Source of the DNA: Steroidobacter agaridevorans
GTDB taxonomy: Bacteria > Pseudomonadota > Gammaproteobacteria > Steroidobacterales > Steroidobacteraceae
Direction of reading: 5' to 3'
NCBI RefSeq assembly: GCF_009932555.1
Contig: NZ_BLJO01000004.1
Coordinates: 623,257-687,256, forward strand
DNA: 64,000 bases
The position numbers were made by a program, and so were the translations under genes. Below, piece after piece: positions 63,725 to 64,000 of this stretch (position 1 is the stretch's first letter; every line of letters begins with the position of its first letter). Under the pieces are notes generated by a model that saw only the letters and a list, made by a program, of their open reading frames with translations, made no database searches and was not told the DNA's origin.

Positions 63725-64000
63725 TCATGCAACTGCCGGCTCGCGCAGCGTTTTGAGATAGCGCTCGTACGCTGCCTGATCGTAGATATAGTCGAGCGTC
63801 GGCACGAGGCTCACCTCGACGCCGCCGAACTTCCGTTTGAAGACACTGATGTCCTGCCACGGGTCGTCCATGTGGCCTGGGGGGGCGACACCCCACAAGT
63901 CGTACCACTCGCAGCCTCGGGCTTGCGCGTGCCGCATGATCTCGAAATGCAACAAGTAGGGCGCCATGACCCGCCGTTTCAACGCCAGCGAGCCGCCGAA
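63725..64000 (-). CDS. FemAB-like aminoacyl/acyl transferase (C-terminal part)
   Basis: The last 91 residues; the gene starts beyond the right edge. A-P-Y-L-L-H-F-E-I-M-R-H-A and C-E-W-Y-D-L-W-G match the second GNAT-like domain of FemABX/peptidoglycan bridge enzymes, as does I-S-V-F-K-R-K-F-G-G. Bacterial members also act in exopolysaccharide or capsule loci. The stop is at 63725. Confidence 0.75.
   Translation of the reverse strand, partial: FGGSLALKRRVMAPYLLHFEIMRHAQARGCEWYDLWGVAPPGHMDDPWQDISVFKRKFGGVEVSLVPTLDYIYDQAAYERYLKTLREPAVA

Noticed and set aside
1..64000. CRISPR arrays, IS elements with terminal repeats, rRNA
   Set aside because: No regularly spaced repeats, transposase motifs or rRNA sequence seen on reading both strands by eye; a formal search was not possible.

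Overview
The window reads as chromosome of a GC-rich gammaproteobacterium. The hemA-prfA pair facing a TPR lipoprotein, lolB, ispE and tRNA-Gln, a large NAD-type glutamate dehydrogenase, and an Eps-type exopolysaccharide locus fit the Xanthomonadales/Nevskiales/Steroidobacter part of the class. That placement is inference from gene content; no species is claimed.

Region 1 (1-14.8 kb) is an exopolysaccharide locus read mostly right to left. It starts with a small secreted protein with a C-terminal membrane anchor, then an initiating sugar-phosphate transferase, the export and chain-length trio EpsE/EpsF/EpsG, a Wzy-like polymerase, two glycosyltransferases and a phosphoribosyltransferase-HAD fusion. 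After a GH16 glycanase on the opposite strand come two more glycosyltransferases, an acyltransferase and a flippase cut by the window edge. Upstream lies a 508-base control region with a sigma54-like promoter and several palindromes.

Region 2 (14.8-47.9 kb) is core metabolism and housekeeping. It holds gpmA; NAD-GDH; a 2-oxoacid dehydrogenase E1a/E1b/E2 operon; a MarR regulator divergent from the tyrosine/homogentisate pathway (hppD, hmgA, fumarylacetoacetase); mtgA; an outer membrane barrel; prmC-ppiB; reverse transsulfuration (CBS, CGL); an Arc-like/SPFH pair; a MoxR-DUF58-DUF4129-DUF4350 cluster facing SpoIIM/RDD membrane genes; prfA-hemA; and the TPR lipoprotein-lolB-ispE-tRNA-Gln block.

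Region 3 (47.9-51.4 kb) is the main discovery. It is a small chromosomal integron with five promoterless cassettes, all reading away from an integron integrase gene. Four of the five cassettes have exactly complementary R''/5'-core sequences. The integrase is truncated after about 200 residues, and the break is joined to a perfect 35-bp copy of the 3' end of the adjacent tRNA-Gln, so the system looks like an immobilised fossil caught at a tRNA locus.

Region 4 (51.5-64 kb) is accessory: a GntP-type permease, a HupE/UreJ metal transporter opposite a complete urease operon (ureABCEFGD plus urea channel), a BASS-type transporter, a sulfatase, a decayed SulP sulfate permease, and the C-terminal end of a FemAB-like acyltransferase. 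The prs gene that commonly follows tRNA-Gln in gammaproteobacteria is absent, so some or all of Regions 3-4 may have been inserted at tRNA-Gln.
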